Assembly: GCA_026770025.1 (NCBI GenBank)
Contig: JAMXDE010000012.1
Location: 1,984,001 to 2,048,000 of the forward strand
Length of the DNA: 64,000 bases
From: Craspedostauros australis
Lineage: Eukaryota; Bacillariophyta; Bacillariophyceae; Mastogloiales; Achnanthaceae
Reading direction: 5' to 3'
A program made the position numbers and the translations under genes. Positions 29,760 through 41,388 of this stretch are shown here, piece by piece. How positions within the stretch are numbered: position 1 is the first letter of the stretch; each line of letters starts with the position of its first letter. A model generated the notes under the pieces. That model did no database searches. It saw only the letters and a program-made list of their open reading frames with translations, and had not been told where the DNA came from.

Positions 29760-30832
29760 GGTGTGGTATGACTGTAACGGTCTGATTGAACACTCCTTCT
29801 TGCTGCTGGGCTGGGCTGAGTTGAGTTGAGCTGAGCTGGGCTGGGTGGGAGCAAGAATGTGAGCTCACGTTGTTGCGAGGAGATGTCTTGCCGCACCTTT
29901 CTGGTTAAGATACGTAGAGCGCGCGGAGGAGGTACGGTAATCAGGCACGCTGTCGATGAGATGTGCTGGATTGTGCAATGCCGATGGTATCTGTTGGATT
30001 GGTTGTTGTGCTAAGTTCGCGTCGGATGCTCTTGCCGGTACTTGTTACTTTGTGTTTGTGGCATCTCCTTCCGACTTGTGCATGCTCATGCGGATACGGA
30101 TGGGTGTGGCTGAGTTTCTTGTGTGTCTGCGAGCACAGCTCCGACATCGATCTCTCTTGTGGGCTTCATCGCCACAAAGTGGTGTCTTCGTCCATGATGT
30201 TTGTGTCTGTTGGGTGGCTCTTTGGCACGAACCCTTCGTTTTGCTTTGAATTGAATCCCTCAAGCACTCCGAGCGGTTCTTGTATTCGCCATATTAGTTG
30301 TATGTGTGTGACAAAGCCAACCGATTTTCGAAAAATAGGCGTTTTACGACGGTTGCAACGGGCGGGGGATAATTTGAATCGTGTCGCTTTTCACGCTTCT
30401 GGTCCGACGAGTCGTCATCGTAAATTCATCAGAAATGTCGCTTTCTGATATCAATTGAAACGCCTGAATCTTCCGTAAATCGACCACAACCAGACGGGAA
30501 TCTGCAGTGGCGAATGGAACACCACAATCAGGAGGGAAGCGGCTGCATTTTTGGATCCTTTTTGCGGCTTCGCGAATGGGAAAGAACGTCTGGAGATTGT
30601 GTGGTGTGTGTTAATCGTGCCATGTCTACGTACTCTTCAGAGCATCTGTGGAGTTCGTTGTTTGGCAGCAGCACGAGGATCACTCCGCGTCATCAAGTTC
30701 CTCGCGAAGCCAGCTTCGGTACCTCTGCCCGTTCGGGCGCAGCGAGAGGTCACAAGATGGACGCGAATACCGCCTCACAGATTAGCTGTCGGTAGTCCAC
30801 CATACTGATAGAAACCGATATCTCGCATCAAT
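29760..30832. other. 1.1 kb intergenic region
   Basis: Between the type I protein gene (minus) and the left inverted repeat of the transposon block. It includes the presumed promoter of the minus gene, a GGGCTGAGTTGAGTTG-type tandem stretch at 29808-29848, and no convincing gene. Confidence 0.4.
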
Positions 30833-30886
30833 TGTACTACCTCCAGGTCGCAGTTGATGCACTCACGATAACACTAGTTGTGGAGT
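30833..30886. repeat. Left inverted repeat (54 bp)
   Basis: Matches the reverse complement of 37781-37834 at 53 of 54 positions; the core includes CTCCAGGTCGCAGTTGATGC. Sequence outside and inside the copy shows no similarity between the two ends. Confidence 0.9.
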
Positions 30887-31172
30887 TTTGACCCCTTGTT
30901 GCCACTGGTTTGCTCGCTTTTGGGAGAATCGGCGATTGGATATTTAGAGCTATTTTGTGTTTGCTCTCGCTGATCCGTCTTCTACGTCACATGGAACGGA
31001 TTCCACGTCATGAAAAACGAGTCACAACAGAGGAAGAGACATCGTGTGACTCTTCCTCCCCAAGACAAGATGATGACTGCGCGCGGCAACACCAACATGC
31101 ACCAGGCCATGACAGCCAACATGAGTCCTCGTTGACCGATGTCACAGCGGAAACCAACATAGTCCAATCGCA

Positions 31173-32841
31173 TTGACGAACGAAACAGCACAAGCCGCAA
31201 CCGCTGATGTCCACAATGACGCAGACGATTCCAAACGCGAAGACACATCCTTCCTCACCATCGATCCAAAGGACATCAATATCGTCAACTGTGACGAGCT
31301 GGATCTCGACGCAGCGAACGGCCGCGAACTCTCAGAGGGGAGAGGATGCCAACAGCATCCGAGAATCGACCTGCGCCGACACGTTCCGCGGTTCCGCCAA
31401 CATCATCGCCAACCATCGCAACACCCTGGTTGTCTTCCACAATCTGGGCGATCTCATGGAGGGTCAGGATGCCAACTTCCTGCAGGACCTCATGAACGAC
31501 ATCGTGTTGTCATGGTTGCTGAGCCTCAAGATCATCATCGTCACAGGATGCTGTTACCAGCTGCAGCAACATATCGCGGGGCAGGATTGGCATCGTGGCG
31601 TGGCGGTCACAGACCGTGATGCGTTGCGCGTCGTCAAGGAGGTGGTGGGATATATCCGATACAAGATCGAACGTCATCTGGCACGATCATTGCGCATGCA
31701 GGATGCCAACGACTTGCACATGCCATTGTCGAAGCATACCACGCATTTCGATTCGGAATATCAATTGAATGGCAATGGCAATTACCAGCACCGGCACCAG
31801 CAGTCCCCACCAAATGGATCCTATCAACACGGCGCAGCCATTGAACATCCTTGATGGTGTCGATTCTATATCCACAGGATTTGCGCGCCGCATCGACATC
31901 GAGAAGATCTGCCTGGTTCACAACTCCTGCGATATCGTCCTGCTCACAACATGGGGTATCAGCCCCAGCAATGAAGTCTTCAATGCCAATTCCAAAAGTT
32001 TGGCAGGCTCGGTCGCAGGTGCCATGGATGCAAGCAAGATCATCTACTTCACAGAAGGCAACGTGCAGCTGTGGCACAATGTCCATGGCAAGCAGATCCA
32101 TCATCTGCGCGTCAAGGACGCCCACAACCTGCTGCGACGCCGCACTGTCGACGTCCACAAGCGCGGTCTCGTCACCTTAGGCGAGAGCTGTCCCCAGGAA
32201 AGCGCCAAGTGCAACAAGCTCATCAAGATCGGCTGGGCCATGTATGCACTTGAGCAGGGCGTCTGACGTGCGCACATCATCTCACCACGGCATGGGGCGT
32301 TGCTGCAGGAGCTGTGCACACAAGACAGCAGCGGCACCATGCTCTCTCGCGAACTCTACAATGATATCCGCCAGGCCAAGATCGAGGACATCAGTGCCAT
32401 CCATGAGCTCATCACACCGCTCATCCAGATGGGAACGCTAGTGGATCGGCCAAAGGCCATGCTAGAAAAATGTTATCCTGATACCACGTCTACACGCGCA
32501 ATGACCTCGTCGTGGTGTTTGGGCAGCTCAAGATGTTGGAGAACAGGTTCGCTAAGATCGCTTGCCTTGTCGTGAATCGCAGCTAATGCGCGCAAGGACT
32601 TGGTGATGCCATGCTTGGCTACATGGAATGTCTGTGTCTGCAGAAGGGGGCGTCCTGCGTCTTCGTTCTCAGCACGCAGACGACGGAATGGTTCATCGAA
32701 TGTGGATTTGACGAGGTCGATGTCAGCTGGCTGTCACCCAGCTATCACACCGCGTACGATACCAAGCGCAACATCATGATTTGCACGAAGATCACTAACG
32801 TTCGTCATCTGGATGCCTCCGAACTGTGGTGGAATAGGTAG
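31173..32841 (+). pseudogene. Decayed N-acetylglutamate synthase (kinase-like plus GNAT domains)
   Basis: Three reading frames together carry a recognisable N-acetylglutamate synthase, the first enzyme of arginine synthesis. Frame blocks: FRGSANIIANHRNTLVVFHN and KIIIVTGCCYQLQ (about 31390-31570), LNILDGVD...DIVLLTTWGISPSNEVFN, KIGWAMYALEQGV (31830-32263), ELCTQDSSGTMLSREL, LVDRPKAMLEK (to about 32472), then the acetyltransferase part VLSTQTTEWFIECGFDEVDV and LDASELWWNR. Disruptions: a frame change near 31340, another near 31790-31850, TGA at 32264, a frame change near 32475, and TAA at 32584. No introns or start codon can rescue it. It lies inside the inverted-repeat block, so it may be a captured copy; the cell presumably has an intact gene elsewhere. 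Confidence 0.82.
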
Positions 32842-33561
32842 ATTACACAAGAAAGGCACAGTGGATACAATGGGCATAATACATAGTCGTATGTATCGTA
32901 TTATAGGAGCTGCACTGGCACATCACATCACAGCATAGTATAGCATACGAGCATTGTATGGTGTGGATTCGTTGCGCTCTGCTCTACTCTACTCTACTCT
33001 ACTCTACTCTACCAATACATGACGATTGTGCTAGTGGCAGCGCCGTCGGCAGGGCACGAGCAGAGATGAATGATCAGAGGATGCATCGTTGGTGCTCCAG
33101 TGACGAGTACAGACGCTTGGACTTGATGGCAGCAACGATCGCGAGGGTTGCACATGTGTGATGAAGAGAAAGTGGAATACTGGCATGGCACGATGTGGTA
33201 CAGATGTACGAGTGCGGTACCAACAAAGAGGAGCCTTTGCCATTCGATTGGTTTGTGCGACACACACCGATTGTGCTGGCGCTCCGATCGATGCAGTTGA
33301 GGCCTTGGAGCGTTTTTTGTGTGTGGTTTGGCTGGAATTTTTCCGACCAGAGCGGCACAACACAACGCGATGGCTCCACGACGCACACCATTCACGACAC
33401 AAAAATAACAGTCTGCGTCACAAAATCACATCACTCATCGCAAAACACAAAACACACACCACACATCACAATCCTCCATGCCATCAAACAGACGATACGC
33501 ACACAGGCACTCCAACCACAGGTGTGCCTATAACATATAATACTACTACTTCGATTTGCAG
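32842..33561. other. Non-coding stretch inside the 7-kb block
   Basis: Between the pseudogene and the 3' end of the transposase ORF. It contains a (CTCTA)n microsatellite and only short overlapping frames. Confidence 0.4.
32982..33012. repeat. (CTCTA)n microsatellite
   Basis: Six tandem copies of the pentamer CTCTA. Confidence 0.9.
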
Positions 33562-36108
33562 CTACATCTCTGCTGTGTTGGTATCCTGCTCTGCTTTGCT
33601 GTGATGCTCGTCCTTGCCAACGAACATGGCCACTTCGAATGTGTTCATGGTGGGTGCTGCTTCGGCTTTGCTGTTGTTGTTGCGAGGCTCAATGATGACA
33701 GCTTTGCTCTTGCTGGGTTGCTTCTTTCTCTTCTCGTCTTTCTTCTGTTGCTCAGCCTCCTCATTGGCTATGGTTGTCTTAACGATTTGCTTCTCCAGCA
33801 ACGGAATGAGGCTGCTGGTTGTTGGCAGATTCGTTTTCAGGCACTGCAGTCCACTGACAGCCATCACCTTGAGGGCATCATCGTACATACCTTTGATGTC
33901 AGGCTTGGCGTATTTGAAGCCAGCTGATTTGCCTTTGTTGCCTGTTGCAGTTGGTTTCTTGGTGGTCGCGCGGGTTGCCTCATCCTCCTCCAACACGAAG
34001 TCCGTGTGAGACACGGTAACGCCGATCTTGTTGCCCTCTTTGTCGAATTCCGTGGACGTTTGTTTCCGCACATTCATGTGCAGTCCCTTGCGCTCCGTCA
34101 CAAATTCGTCACCTCCTTCCGCAGCACAAATTGCGTAGGCAATCTGATGGTGGCGAACATACGCGCTAGCCACCTTGTCCAGCTTGAATTGGTTCCAACA
34201 GGTTCCACAAGCATTCCACAATGCCTCAGTGGTAAGCAATCGGCTTCCATGGTGCTCACCTTGATATGCTGACACGTGTTTTGACATCGCTGGGAATATC
34301 GCATCGTCTTTCACATTCGTGATGGGAGAATTTGGTGGTTGCAGTTGTAAGTGCCATCCGCGACTGTCGAACTCCTCCTTGATGAACCTGAGCAGTTCCG
34401 TGTCTCTGTGTGGCCCCGCGCCATCCATCTGGTACCGAATCACCACGTTCTTGCCCGTTTCGGCCTTGATTTTGTTGGCGAGCGAATCCAGTGCAGGGAT
34501 TTCTTTTTCGCGGAAGAATTTCTTGAGGCTGTACTTCGGCTTGGGCTTATCACGATGACCATCTGTTTCCTTGCTGCCTGTGATCTCCAGTGGTTGGAAA
34601 TACAATTTACCCTTCTCCTGAGAGATTTTCTCGGGATCAGGAAGGTGCTTGTACTTGGTCGGCGAGACCCAAGTTCGCTTGTACGTGGTCTTCTGCGCTC
34701 GGACCATGCGCCCAACACGTTCGAAGTTCACCTTATACGCCTTTCCTCCTTTCGCAAAACAGTTATCTGTTGGGGCAAATGCTGTTGATGCAATTGCCAT
34801 GGTCTTGTCAATGTGACACTTGTGATGCACAGTCTGCTTCACAGGCTTAACTCCCATCTGGGGCACATGTTTCAGATGCATGCGAGCGACAATGGAGTAG
34901 AACCATTTTTCGTCCATGTGGACAAGGACAACTTGCGTATTCTCAAACAGCTCAGCTGATTCCCAGAACACACAGAAGTCCTTAGCCCAGATGTCGCGCT
35001 TTGCTGTAGTGGTGCCATTGATCAGAGGGAGTATTGTTGTAGAACGGTACTCACTGCCTTCCAATCCCATGACGAATTTGCGAATACACTTCGGTTTAAC
35101 GACTTGCGGGTTTCCGCTGCCTGCCAGTTTCCATGCAATTCTGTCCCACGAGATTGCGCCATTGCACCGTCGCAACACATCCTGGAGCTCAAATTGCAGG
35201 AAGGGACCACGCTCCAACCACAAATCAGCCAGCACTTTTGCGGATGCCAGCTCTTCCAGCGAAGCAGAGGCATAGGCAGAAGCGATTTCGTCGTTCTTGA
35301 ACTGTTGCTCTGGATGTCGAAGACGTAGTTGTTTCTCGAAGGCTGCGCGCGGCGTGAAGTACTGTCGTTGCTTGATGGGGCAGGTGAAGATGCTGCTGCC
35401 TGCGTCACTTCGCTTCTTGCATTCGAGCGTCTCCGTTTGGAATTTCAAAATGTTGCGCCCTACTGTGGTGCGGTCGATACCCCATGCATGGGCGATCAAT
35501 TTCGTGTTGGCTGGAATCGCACCCAAATTGAAATAGAGAACAGTGTAGTTCCGATTGTCTTCTTTGTCAAGGCGTTTGCTAGGATTACCAGGCTTAGCAA
35601 TACTACGCCCTCCATCCTTTCGCAACCATCCTTTTGTTTTCGCGCCTTTCTTCATCTGCTTCGTGAGCTGGGCGATTGCTGTTGCTTTCTGACGCCGCGA
35701 GACCTCGAGAAAAGCGGCGATTTTGGCTTCTTGCGATTCTGTGGTAGTTGGGGATGGTGTGGTGGGCTTAGTCTTGTTGTTGACACGCACGGCAGCGGCG
35801 GAGTGATGCTGGGGAGAAAGGAGGGAAGACTGAGCAAGGCCACCAGCAGTGCGAGTCCGTGCGAAGGTAGCGAGGCTGTGTGGTGTGCACAGATCCTCAC
35901 GAACAACATACATTCGGCTCTGCCCCATCACTGGGGTCACCATGATCATCTCCACCTCTCCTGGTGCAAGAGGCCCATCACGTTTGACAGTAGCGCCCTC
36001 AACAGTCAGCTTCATTGCAAACTCAACATGACATACGCCCAGGTCATGGACCCTGCCACTTGAGCTCTGGTGGGGTGCCACCTTCACACAGTCGCCAGCG
36101 CGCAGCAT
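33562..36108 (-). CDS. Mariner-type DDD transposase
   Basis: An 848-residue ATG frame without stops. The DDE/D core has VHMDEKWFY (D399), YQMDGAGPHRD (D562) and PPNSPITNVKDD (D601 or D602), giving a spacing of 38-39 residues between the second and third acidic residues, as in the plant-like DD39D mariner group. Residues ~170-230 contain a helix-turn-helix-like DNA-binding region (WGIDRTTVGRNILKF). The protein is much longer than usual mariner transposases (~340-450 residues), with an extra N-terminal 130 residues and a Lys/Asn-rich C-terminal tail. It cuts and pastes DNA between terminal repeats; the 54-bp inverted repeats at 30833 and 37781 are the candidate ends. The frame is intact, so recent activity is possible. 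Confidence 0.85.
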   Translation of the reverse strand: MLRAGDCVKVAPHQSSSGRVHDLGVCHVEFAMKLTVEGATVKRDGPLAPGEVEMIMVTPVMGQSRMYVVREDLCTPHSLATFARTRTAGGLAQSSLLSPQHHSAAAVRVNNKTKPTTPSPTTTESQEAKIAAFLEVSRRQKATAIAQLTKQMKKGAKTKGWLRKDGGRSIAKPGNPSKRLDKEDNRNYTVLYFNLGAIPANTKLIAHAWGIDRTTVGRNILKFQTETLECKKRSDAGSSIFTCPIKQRQYFTPRAAFEKQLRLRHPEQQFKNDEIASAYASASLEELASAKVLADLWLERGPFLQFELQDVLRRCNGAISWDRIAWKLAGSGNPQVVKPKCIRKFVMGLEGSEYRSTTILPLINGTTTAKRDIWAKDFCVFWESAELFENTQVVLVHMDEKWFYSIVARMHLKHVPQMGVKPVKQTVHHKCHIDKTMAIASTAFAPTDNCFAKGGKAYKVNFERVGRMVRAQKTTYKRTWVSPTKYKHLPDPEKISQEKGKLYFQPLEITGSKETDGHRDKPKPKYSLKKFFREKEIPALDSLANKIKAETGKNVVIRYQMDGAGPHRDTELLRFIKEEFDSRGWHLQLQPPNSPITNVKDDAIFPAMSKHVSAYQGEHHGSRLLTTEALWNACGTCWNQFKLDKVASAYVRHHQIAYAICAAEGGDEFVTERKGLHMNVRKQTSTEFDKEGNKIGVTVSHTDFVLEEDEATRATTKKPTATGNKGKSAGFKYAKPDIKGMYDDALKVMAVSGLQCLKTNLPTTSSLIPLLEKQIVKTTIANEEAEQQKKDEKRKKQPSKSKAVIIEPRNNNSKAEAAPTMNTFEVAMFVGKDEHHSKAEQDTNTAEM

Positions 36109-37780
36109 GCTTGCAAGGTGAAGAGTACAGTGATTGCAGGGTGATGTGTGCTGTGTTGGTGGAGGCTGCAGTGTACTTCAAAGGGGCATCGCGACGCACA
36201 CCAGAATCACGAGGACAGCAACACAGCGCACCGCATCATCAGCCATCGAAGCACAGCACGGCGCAGCGCGTCACAGGGGGCATGGGCAACATTGGATGGT
36301 CACAAGGTGCATTGTGTCGTCCGCTCTCTCCCATGTGGACAGTCACAGTCATTCTACATTGTTGTACAATCAGTGGCTACAAGCAACAGAGAATCAACAG
36401 CAGGTCGTCCCAGATGTGCAATGTTTCCGTTGTCCATTTTGTGAGGTCAGTTTTGTTGTTGTGGAATGGAGGCGCAATTCGGGACTCAAAAAGTGTTCCC
36501 ATTGGTTGCCACATTCGGTAGATTTGTGGTTAATCTCCGTGGCCCCCAACAGCAAAAACTGGTTGAGAACACCAAACACAACACAACAACACGACAATGG
36601 AGAAACACAACAAAACTCCTCAAGCGCCGTCGAACGGCATCGACGGCACTGCCACAACCAGCGGTCCAGTGCAAGATCCGAGGGCATAGGCGGAACCGCC
36701 ATGTAAATCTTGGTGGATTAGCGAGAGCGGGATGCCATAGTGGTCGATTTGGGGCCGTGGCAGGCCCACGCGCACACGACACGATTCGGAGGAAAATCTG
36801 CTCGTTGGACATGGCCTCTGCCTGGAATGCACAGGCCATTCCAACGACTATTGATGGGCAAGACGCATCCAGGAGGATGGTATGAAGATGCACACGAAGT
36901 TTGAGGGTCGGGGGTGGCCTGGAAGGTGCCCTCCGCAAGAAACAAGTGGCAGGCAAGAGTTTTTTGGTGGGTGGCGGCAGACACATCACATGACTTCGGT
37001 GGTGATGGGTGCCGTTCACAAGTCACCCAAATCGCCAAGCCACTCATACAAGATGTGTTCGGAATCAACTCAAGATGGCTATGACGAAGTATCCTGCGCA
37101 GATACGGTCTGGAAGAGGCTGCAGCCTGGGATGCACAAAAAATGGTTTTTTTGGGGTGTCGGAAAAACATCATGATGGCATCATCACATGGAGATGTACC
37201 TTTGGAAGTACGAACTCCCCACCCATTCTGAACACATCAGTGTGTCGCCAGAGAATGTGGGAACGCATGAGGGGCATGTGGAGGAGCTGCAAGGATCGTA
37301 TCGACGAGATACGGATCCAAATCCGAACGGCATCAGCATCGAAATCGTGTTTTCAAAAATTCTGCTTTTCAGTGCAGGGACAGTTTGGAGTATGAGATGA
37401 GCCTATCTGCGCAGGATCTTCATGGAGTGGATAGATGGGGGGTATCCGGAGCCAGTGTGGTGCGCAGATTGTGAAAATGCCAGGGATGATAATGATGATC
37501 ATGGGTGCTGAAGGTAGGGCAGCATGGTGGCACCCCGAATTTTTCGCACCCACCACCTGACAGACAGCAAGCCAAAACGACATTAAAAATAAAGTCCATA
37601 CAAATTTAACTTCAATATTCAGAATCACTGATAGACACTCGTCCGGATGCACTGTTTATTTTTAATTTTAAACGATGTGTTGTTGAGATATAACATCATA
37701 AGCAGTTGTTTGGATGGTTTTGGATGTGCTCTATTTTAGTCTACTTTATCACGACTCATCACGAGTAAAACTCAAAAAAC
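36109..37780. other. Non-coding part of the 7-kb block
   Basis: Upstream of the transposase start; presumably holds its promoter. Includes the doubtful frame at 36882-37400 and A/T-rich sequence near 37560-37780. Nothing else supported. Confidence 0.4.
36882..37400 (+). pseudogene. Possible decayed ORF with one in-frame stop
   Basis: One frame is open from 36882 to 37400 except for a TGA at 37173. Around the stop it reads KKWFFWGVGKTS and then EMYLWKYELPTHSEHISV. It looks protein-like, but I recognise no family. It may be relic transposon coding sequence or chance. Confidence 0.2.
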
Positions 37781-37834
37781 ACTCCACAACTAGTGTTATC
37801 GTGAGTGCATCAACTGCGACCTGGAGGTCGTACA
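37781..37834. repeat. Right inverted repeat (54 bp)
   Basis: Inverted partner of 30833-30886; begins ACTCCACAACTAGTGTTATC. The single mismatch is near the outer end. Confidence 0.9.
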
Positions 37835-39150
37835 CTCCCACAGGAAAGGATTGTTTTGCGCGCTTGCGGCACCGCCGTTCACGACACATCGCAACAGGGG
37901 CAACAAGGGTGAACTGGTGGTCTCGGTTCGCATTTGTGATCGTCGTTCTCGCCTCGGCAGCACCCGTGTGCACGATGTCGCATTTTGGTGTGTCGATAGC
38001 GGCGCTGCGAGGTACCAATACGGCACGATAGCTCGTATAATAGGCACAGAGCGGGCCTTGCTGCCTTTCTGGAGTACTCTGTTCCATTCTGCTCTGATTT
38101 GGTTTGCCCTTGGCCATGCCATCGTGCATCGGTCTTGGGGCCGATGGCCACTCACACAACTGAATACAACCCACTTGAGTGTGGGTTTTGGAACATGGTA
38201 CCTCCACAGGAGGATACGGAAAAGCACAGACCAGCGCGTCAAGTCTTGGAGCGTGTCTAAATTGTTAATTCTGACTTTCCAAAAAGGTCTGAAAATAGGG
38301 TTATTTTTTAGAGGAATACGCGAATTGTATTTTCCCAAAGGTGCACTTGTCTGCGTGTCATCAGTGCTGTACGCGTCACTCTGTGTGGTTTGTCTGTTGT
38401 GACAACAACTGTGTGTTCGTTGACACAGATTGGCGTGTGTGGTTCTTTTGATGACTTCAGCTGTTGTGGTGCTTGATCCACACAAGGTGCCTCTGTTCTG
38501 GTACACAGCCGGCAAGTGTCATTGCACAAGGAGCGTTGGTAAATTGTTTGTTGGGTCGAAGTTGTCTCGCACCAAACTGCATCACACCACTCGCGTCACC
38601 AGGACAGCATGCACAGTCGTGTCGCATCGAACAGGCACCGAAGCGTCTGTGCCATGAAGCACATTGGGGCGGGTTCATTGGCAAGTTGGCGCTCTCACGC
38701 TGTTGGGTGGGAAGATTTGCGATTTGGTGGATCTCTCTCTCTCTGTGCCACCACAACACAAACAATCGTGTGAGCGAGTTGTTGTCGCCACGGTGGCGGG
38801 TTGATTGCCAATGACGGTTTTCGCTGTGACCCAGTCTTCGATTGATACGCATGCGCATAATGTCTGTTTCTTCTTCGCTTAAATAAATGAACACAAGTGA
38901 GCTCTGGGCATATTTTATTGAACTTGCTTTTTGTCGCAAACATGTCCGGAACCATAAATACCTGCATGCGATGACGTCCGATTGCCCATTCAGGACAAAA
39001 ATGACAAAATACTGGCACCAGCATGGAGCACAGCCTGCACTGGACATGGTAGAACAGGATGGTGTCCATGTCTCCCCACGAAGACTGTTTCCAATGGGCA
39101 TGACTGTGAATGTCGTGGACACTATACTGTTATCAATTGCACAATTCTAC
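37835..39150. other. 1.3 kb intergenic stretch between two transposon blocks
   Basis: No long frame. Contains a CT repeat at 38731-38745 and the 3' flank of the frameshifted transposase. The left terminus of the second element is probably here, but I could not identify its repeats. Confidence 0.35.
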
Positions 39151-40625
39151 TTAGTACTCAACCTGGAACATTGGGTACCCATTTTGCATTTCGAGCTGCG
39201 TGAGAACAGCAACTGCGTAGAAATAGTACTGATGCTTCTCAAAGTCATGTCCGCGGAAAACGTTGCTCAGGACCTTGAATTTTTCAGTCGCCCATTGACG
39301 GCCTCGTGGCGCGCCCGAACAGCACTCTTTGCTCTCAATTCCGCCACTGAGCCAGCATCATCCGGGGTTCTGATGTGTCCGCTTTCTCCTCTGTAACCGC
39401 GATCTGCCTCCACAAGTTCGCCAGGAGCAAGGCGCTGTTTCATTTTCTTGCGAAAGATGACGATGTCACTGACAGATGCCTTGTACGGCCCATGGATCCA
39501 CACGATCTCCCCGGTTTGAATCGCAACTCCGACCTCGTATTTTAACCCTGGACCGTTAAACTTCTCGGAGTACCAGGACTTGTCAAACGGCTTCTGCTCG
39601 TAGATGCGCAGATCAGTACCATCAACAGAAACCAAACACGATCTCCCTTTAGTGTTCTTGAAGCGATCTCCCCAACAAATCTGCCCGTTGAAAAACGGAA
39701 AATAGAGCAATGACAGACAACGGTTGTGGAACTTGCATGTGAGAATCGCTGTGTGTGTGGCACACATGGTGAATGACATTGTCGTGCGAGGTGCTCTTCT
39801 CTGCCAGTACCAACGGTTCCGCGGAATCCCCACAGGACTAGTACAAGTAGAGTACACACAGAAGCATGTCATCTGCACAATAGCACTTACGATTTGGGTT
39901 TTGACCAATGCGATTGCTTTCACGACAGGGAAAACGTGATTGCGCACCGTTCTGTCAGTCACCTTGAGCTCGCTCGCGAGGTCCTCTTCTGTCATGTACT
40001 TCCGCATGAAACGCAGTGCCCACAACAAGTACTTGGGGTGATTTGATTTTGGGGGTGGTGTCCACATACCCCAAAGAATGAAGCATATTGAGGGGCAACA
40101 ACCAAAACGACGACGAAACACTGCTCGAAGCTCATCAACCTGCTTCGTTTGCAGTGCGTAGCGCTCATCAAACATGTTCAACGACAACTTGATGAAGTCC
40201 ATCTCGACGCCTGTGAATCCCTTCATGCTGATGGCTTGTTGCAATGGATCGGTTGTTGTTGCTTTCGTGGTTGCTTCGTGTTGGCGCAGGTGCGTCGCTT
40301 GTGCGAGTTTCAGCAGAAAAGGTGGTGAGTTGTCGGCATGCTGGCTCGCTCCTCCCCCCCTTCTGTTGCGCGTCCACTTCCGCAGCAAAAAACACCACTC
40401 TCTCGCTGCGAGACAAACAACACGGTGATCATTGTACGGCGACAGTTTCTCGCCGCCGACAGGTGGGGAATGCCAGTCGGGGCAGAATGACGGTTCGTTG
40501 TTGCTCGTTTCTCCACCAAATTCGTGGGACGTTCCAGATCCCACCAAGAGGAACCCATCGCGGTGGATTTTTTCGCCACGGAACAAGTCAGACAATTGTC
40601 GCACAAAGTAGAACATCTTCGACAT
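39151..40625 (-). pseudogene. Harbinger/IS4EU-like DDE transposase with one frameshift
   Basis: Starting from ATG at 40625 (a more conservative start is 40226, at MKGFTGVEMDF). A likely 210-nt intron spans 39890-39681 (donor GTAAGT, acceptor GGGCAG); it stays open if read through. Catalytic blocks: SVDGTDLRIYEQ, VEADRGYRGE and RHEAVNGRLKN, fitting the D-D-E triad. At a run of five A (plus-strand T at 39280-39284) the frame closes after NGRLKNSRS; shifting by one base there restores a family-like tail (VFRGHDFEKHQYYFYAVAV) that ends at 39151. So a single-base change separates this from an intact gene, or the run is a sequencing error or frameshift site. Confidence 0.75.
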
Positions 40626-41259
40626 TCTCCGACGACGTTGGCACACGTTGGAACATGTTGTAACATTTTTGACCTTTTTGGAACTCGTGAATGGAGATTC
40701 CAGTCGTGTCGTGTGTTGCAATTGTCAGGGCTACGTACAAAAGTACTGCAGCACTCGTAGAGATGGTGATTCGATGAGCAGGCGTCAGCCGACTTTTCCG
40801 GATGACGTCATCTCCGCACATTTTTGAACATGTTGGAACATTCCCGAACTCTTTGTCACACCTCAGCTAAATCACGAACGTAGCGGAACATCACCGCCAA
40901 TGCTCGCCACAAAATGAGAGCGGTCCCACAAAAACGGCTCAAAACAAAAACAAACTGATGATGATGGGCATCCCACCCCACACCTCCACTGATTGCTATC
41001 TTCATGCTGCATGATAAACACATCTAATAGTAACCTACTATTGTAAACATCAATGAATAAAATGAATGTTACAGCCGTTTTAGTTGCAAGGCTTTGTAGC
41101 GATGTTCGTTGGTTGGCCATGACTGTCTTGATCTGCCTCAAGTTGTGGTGCTCGTTGCTGTGTTTGAGTTGGTTGGGGCTGGTCTTTGCTGTTTGTTTGT
41201 GTAGGAACAGTACTGCACAAGTGTGGAGTTGTTGTTGATGATGATGATGATGATGATGA

Positions 41260-41290
<31 letters not shown>

Positions 41291-41388
41291 GATGATGATG
41301 ATGTTGCTGTGCGGTTGTTCATGGTGGTGTCACTGCTGCTGTCGTTGTTGTCGTTTTTGCGGCTCATCCTCACAACAACCTCACAACA
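40626..41388. promoter_or_regulatory. Divergent promoter region of the second transposon
   Basis: Lies between the transposase (minus) and its partner gene (plus). It contains GTTGGAACATGTTG at about 40646, ACATGTTGGAACATTCC at about 40826 and CGGAACATC at about 40884, a recurring GGAACAT theme that could be a transposase or transcription-factor site (inference), and a GAT/GTT microsatellite near the plus-strand start. Confidence 0.35.
41228..41312. repeat. (GTT)n/(GAT)n microsatellite
   Basis: Alternating blocks of GTT and GAT triplets (about 3 GTT, 8 GAT, 11 GTT, 4 GAT), 80-160 bp upstream of the ATG at 41389. Confidence 0.9.

Larger units (their letters stand above)
30833..37834. mobile_element. 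Putative 7-kb element bounded by 54-bp inverted repeats
   Basis: Bases 30833-30886 and 37781-37834 are inverted copies of each other (one mismatch in 54; similarity stops sharply at both sides of each copy). Between them lie a decayed N-acetylglutamate synthase gene and a mariner-type transposase ORF. A clean target-site duplication is not visible: the left copy is preceded within a few bases by GTACTA and the right followed by TCGTAC. So the block may be one element that carries a host gene fragment, or two separate insertions of a small element in opposite orientation. Confidence 0.5.

Noticed and set aside
33000-38460. Closer terminal repeats directly around the mariner-type transposase ORF
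   Set aside because: Visual comparison of flanks at 33.0-33.5 kb with 36.1-38.4 kb gave no inverted match apart from the 54-bp pair at 30833 and 37781.
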